Below, one piece after another: positions 5,530 to 6,768 of a stretch of 6,768 nt of DNA (position 1 is its first letter; every line of letters begins with the position of its first letter). The notes under the pieces were generated by a model. It did not search any database and was not told the DNA's origin. It saw only the letters and a list, made by a program, of their open reading frames with translations. The stretch lies in the NCBI GenBank assembly GCA_030693565.1, contig JAUYAJ010000725.1, positions 1 to 6,768 of the forward strand. Reading direction: 5' to 3'. Origin of the DNA: Rubrivivax sp. (lineage in GTDB: Bacteria; Pseudomonadota; Gammaproteobacteria; Burkholderiales; Burkholderiaceae_C). A program made the translations under genes and the position numbers.

Positions 5530-6606
5530 ATGAAGGACACAGGCGAACTCACAGTCGATCCAGCGGCGCTGACGCGCGCCGTGCAGGCTTTGTTCAAACA
5601 AGCCGGCAGCAGCGAGGTCGAAGCCGCGCTGGTGGCCGACCAACTGGTCGGCGCCAACCTGTCGGGCCACGACTCGCATGGCGTGGGCATGATCCCGCGC
5701 TACATCGAAGTCTGGCGCGCCGGCGAGCTGCACCTGAATCGCCAGCCCAGCGTGGCGCTCGAGGCCGGCGCGATCACCGTCTTGGATGCCGGCATGGGCC
5801 TGGGCCAGTCGGCCGGCCATGCGGCGATGGAGCGCGCGATCGCCGACGCCAAACGTCACGGGCTGGCCTTGAACGGGTTGCGCAACAGCCACCACATCGG
5901 CCGCATCGGTCACTGGGCCGAACAGTGCAGCCGCGCCGGGCTGATCTCGCTGCACTTCGTCAACGTCATCAGCAACCCGGTGGTCGCGCCTTTCGGCGGC
6001 AGCGACGCGCGCCTGGTGACGAACCCGATCGCGATCGGCGTGCCGCGCGCGGGTGCTGCGCCCCTGGTGCTCGACTTCGCGACCAGCAAGCTCGCCGTCG
6101 GCAAGGTGCGCGTGGCGCTCAACAAAGGCCAGACCCTGCCGCCCGACGTGCTGCTCGACGCCGCCGGTCAGCCCACGCAAGACCCGGCCGCCTTGTTCAG
6201 CACGCCCAATGGCGCCCTGCTGCCCTTCGGCGACCACAAAGGCTCCGGACTGGCGCTGATGTGCGAGATCCTGGGTTCAGCGCTGATAGGCGGGCCGGTG
6301 ATGCATGCGTCGCCGACCAGCCGGCGCATCGTCAACAACATGCTCACGATCGCCATCGACCCGGGCTTCTTCGCCGCCCATGGTGCGCTCGACGACAGCA
6401 TCACGCAGCTGGTGGACTGGGTGCGCGCGTCGCCGCCGGCCGACCCCGAGGCCGGCGTCATGGTGGCCGGCGAACCCGAGAATCGGGCGCGGCGCGAGCG
6501 CGCCGCCGGCATCCGCATCGATGCCCAGACCTGGCACCAGCTGGAGGATGCCGCCGTCAGCGCCGGCCTGGCCGCCGCGGACTGGCGGCGTCACGCCGGC
6601 GTCTGA
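5530..6606 (+). CDS. LDH2/MDH2-family 2-hydroxyacid (2-oxoacid) oxidoreductase, HcxB/YbiC-like
   Basis: This 358-residue cytosolic enzyme is normal in length for the malate/L-lactate dehydrogenase 2 family, whose NAD(P)-binding fold differs from the classical Rossmann type. Diagnostic blocks are ANLSGHDSHGVGMIPRYIE (42-60) with the conserved Ser49-His50, NSHHIGRIGHWAEQC (119-133) with the likely proton-relay His122, NPIAIGVP (165-172), DFATSKLAVGK (182-192) and DHKGSGLALMCEILG (235-249). These blocks, together with GEPENRARRERAAGI near the C-terminus, follow E. coli HcxB (YbiC) closely from memory. That protein is reported to reduce 2-oxoacids including phenylpyruvate and 4-hydroxyphenylpyruvate. 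The Arg found four residues after the Ser-His pair in sulfolactate-type relatives is Met54 here, as in HcxB. AAGGA (5519-5523) lies 6 bases before the ATG. The gene stands alone and converges on a glutathione S-transferase. The exact substrate is not determined by the sequence. Confidence 0.92.
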   Translation: MKDTGELTVDPAALTRAVQALFKQAGSSEVEAALVADQLVGANLSGHDSHGVGMIPRYIEVWRAGELHLNRQPSVALEAGAITVLDAGMGLGQSAGHAAMERAIADAKRHGLALNGLRNSHHIGRIGHWAEQCSRAGLISLHFVNVISNPVVAPFGGSDARLVTNPIAIGVPRAGAAPLVLDFATSKLAVGKVRVALNKGQTLPPDVLLDAAGQPTQDPAALFSTPNGALLPFGDHKGSGLALMCEILGSALIGGPVMHASPTSRRIVNNMLTIAIDPGFFAAHGALDDSITQLVDWVRASPPADPEAGVMVAGEPENRARRERAAGIRIDAQTWHQLEDAAVSAGLAAADWRRHAGV

Positions 6607-6618
6607 GCGCGGCGCTCA
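6604..6618. terminator. Short inverted repeat joining two convergent stop codons (possible weak bidirectional terminator)
   Basis: TGAGCGC-G-GCGCTCA is a perfect 7-base inverted repeat around one central base. The left TGA is the stop of the + strand oxidoreductase and the right TCA is the stop of the minus strand glutathione S-transferase. As RNA it could fold as 5 base pairs with a 5-base loop from either strand. There is no T run on either side, so it does not look like a standard intrinsic terminator, and the symmetry may partly reflect two TGA stops in GC-rich DNA. Confidence 0.3.
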
Positions 6619-6768
6619 GGCCAGGCGCTTGAGCGCCACGGCAAAGCCCCGCGCCACGCCGGGCCTGGCCATCATCGCCGCGTACCAGCGCTGCACGCTC
6701 GGGAAGTCGGCCAGGTCGACCTGGTGGCGCGCATGGCGCCAGACCCAGCCGACGATGGCGAAGTCGGC
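6616..6768 (-). CDS. Glutathione S-transferase family protein, C-terminal end (5' part outside window)
   Basis: Only the last 50 residues are visible; the frame is open to the window edge and the gene begins beyond it. The fragment reads ADFAIVGWVWRHARHQVDL, then ADFPSVQRWYAAMMARPGVA, then RGFAVALKRLA. This is the C-terminal all-helical domain of glutathione S-transferases. The DFPSVQRWYAAMMARPGV stretch is the usual aDFPnvkrWydri-aRPav pattern seen in YfcG/GstB-like proteins. The glutathione-binding thioredoxin domain is not in the window, so activity cannot be judged. It does not resemble the C-terminus of maleylacetoacetate isomerase (zeta class), so it is probably not the missing MaiA. 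Its stop is 9 bases from the convergent LDH2-family stop. Confidence 0.85.
   Translation of the reverse strand, partial: ADFAIVGWVWRHARHQVDLADFPSVQRWYAAMMARPGVARGFAVALKRLA

Noticed and set aside
5238..5690. Open frames across the intergenic region, including a minus-strand frame of 150 codons
   Set aside because: No recognisable domain, biased composition, overlap with the well-supported start of the LDH2-family gene, and no convincing start signal.

Overview
The window is GC-rich (roughly 70% by eye), tightly packed chromosomal DNA. Short or overlapping gene junctions, G/C-ending codons and the protein flavours suggest a betaproteobacterium of the order Burkholderiales, probably near Rubrivivax, Leptothrix or Methylibium. 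That placement is inference from recall, not a search. No RNA genes, insertion sequences, CRISPR arrays or prophage genes were seen.

Region 1 (bases 1-4574, + strand) reads as one transcription unit of six genes. They are the 3' end of an FAD-dependent aromatic hydroxylase, a small DUF2783 protein, homogentisate 1,2-dioxygenase (hmgA), fumarylacetoacetase (fahA), a soluble SAM-dependent methyltransferase and a small membrane methyltransferase of the isoprenylcysteine carboxyl methyltransferase type. Junctions range from a 4-base overlap to 14 bases. HmgA opens the ring of homogentisate to maleylacetoacetate, and FahA splits fumarylacetoacetate into fumarate and acetoacetate. The isomerase that links them (maiA) is not in the window. 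The upstream hydroxylase may feed an aromatic acid into this central pathway. The two methyltransferases have no obvious place in it.

Region 2 (4576-5235, - strand) is a beta-class carbonic anhydrase with all zinc-site residues and an unusual internal insertion. It converges on region 1 with a single base between the stop codons.

Region 3 (5236-5529) is the only sizeable non-coding stretch, a divergent intergenic region between the carbonic anhydrase and the next + strand gene.

Region 4 (5530-6606, + strand) is an NAD(P)-dependent 2-hydroxyacid/2-oxoacid oxidoreductase of the LDH2/MDH2 family, closest in recalled sequence to E. coli HcxB (YbiC). It converges on the C-terminal end of a glutathione S-transferase (6616-6768, - strand). 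The two stop codons form the ends of a short perfect inverted repeat.

Most of the window is recognisable metabolism. The less explained parts are DUF2783 beside the hydroxylase and hmgA, the two methyltransferases behind fahA, and the insertion in the carbonic anhydrase. I do not see a clearly new biological system.
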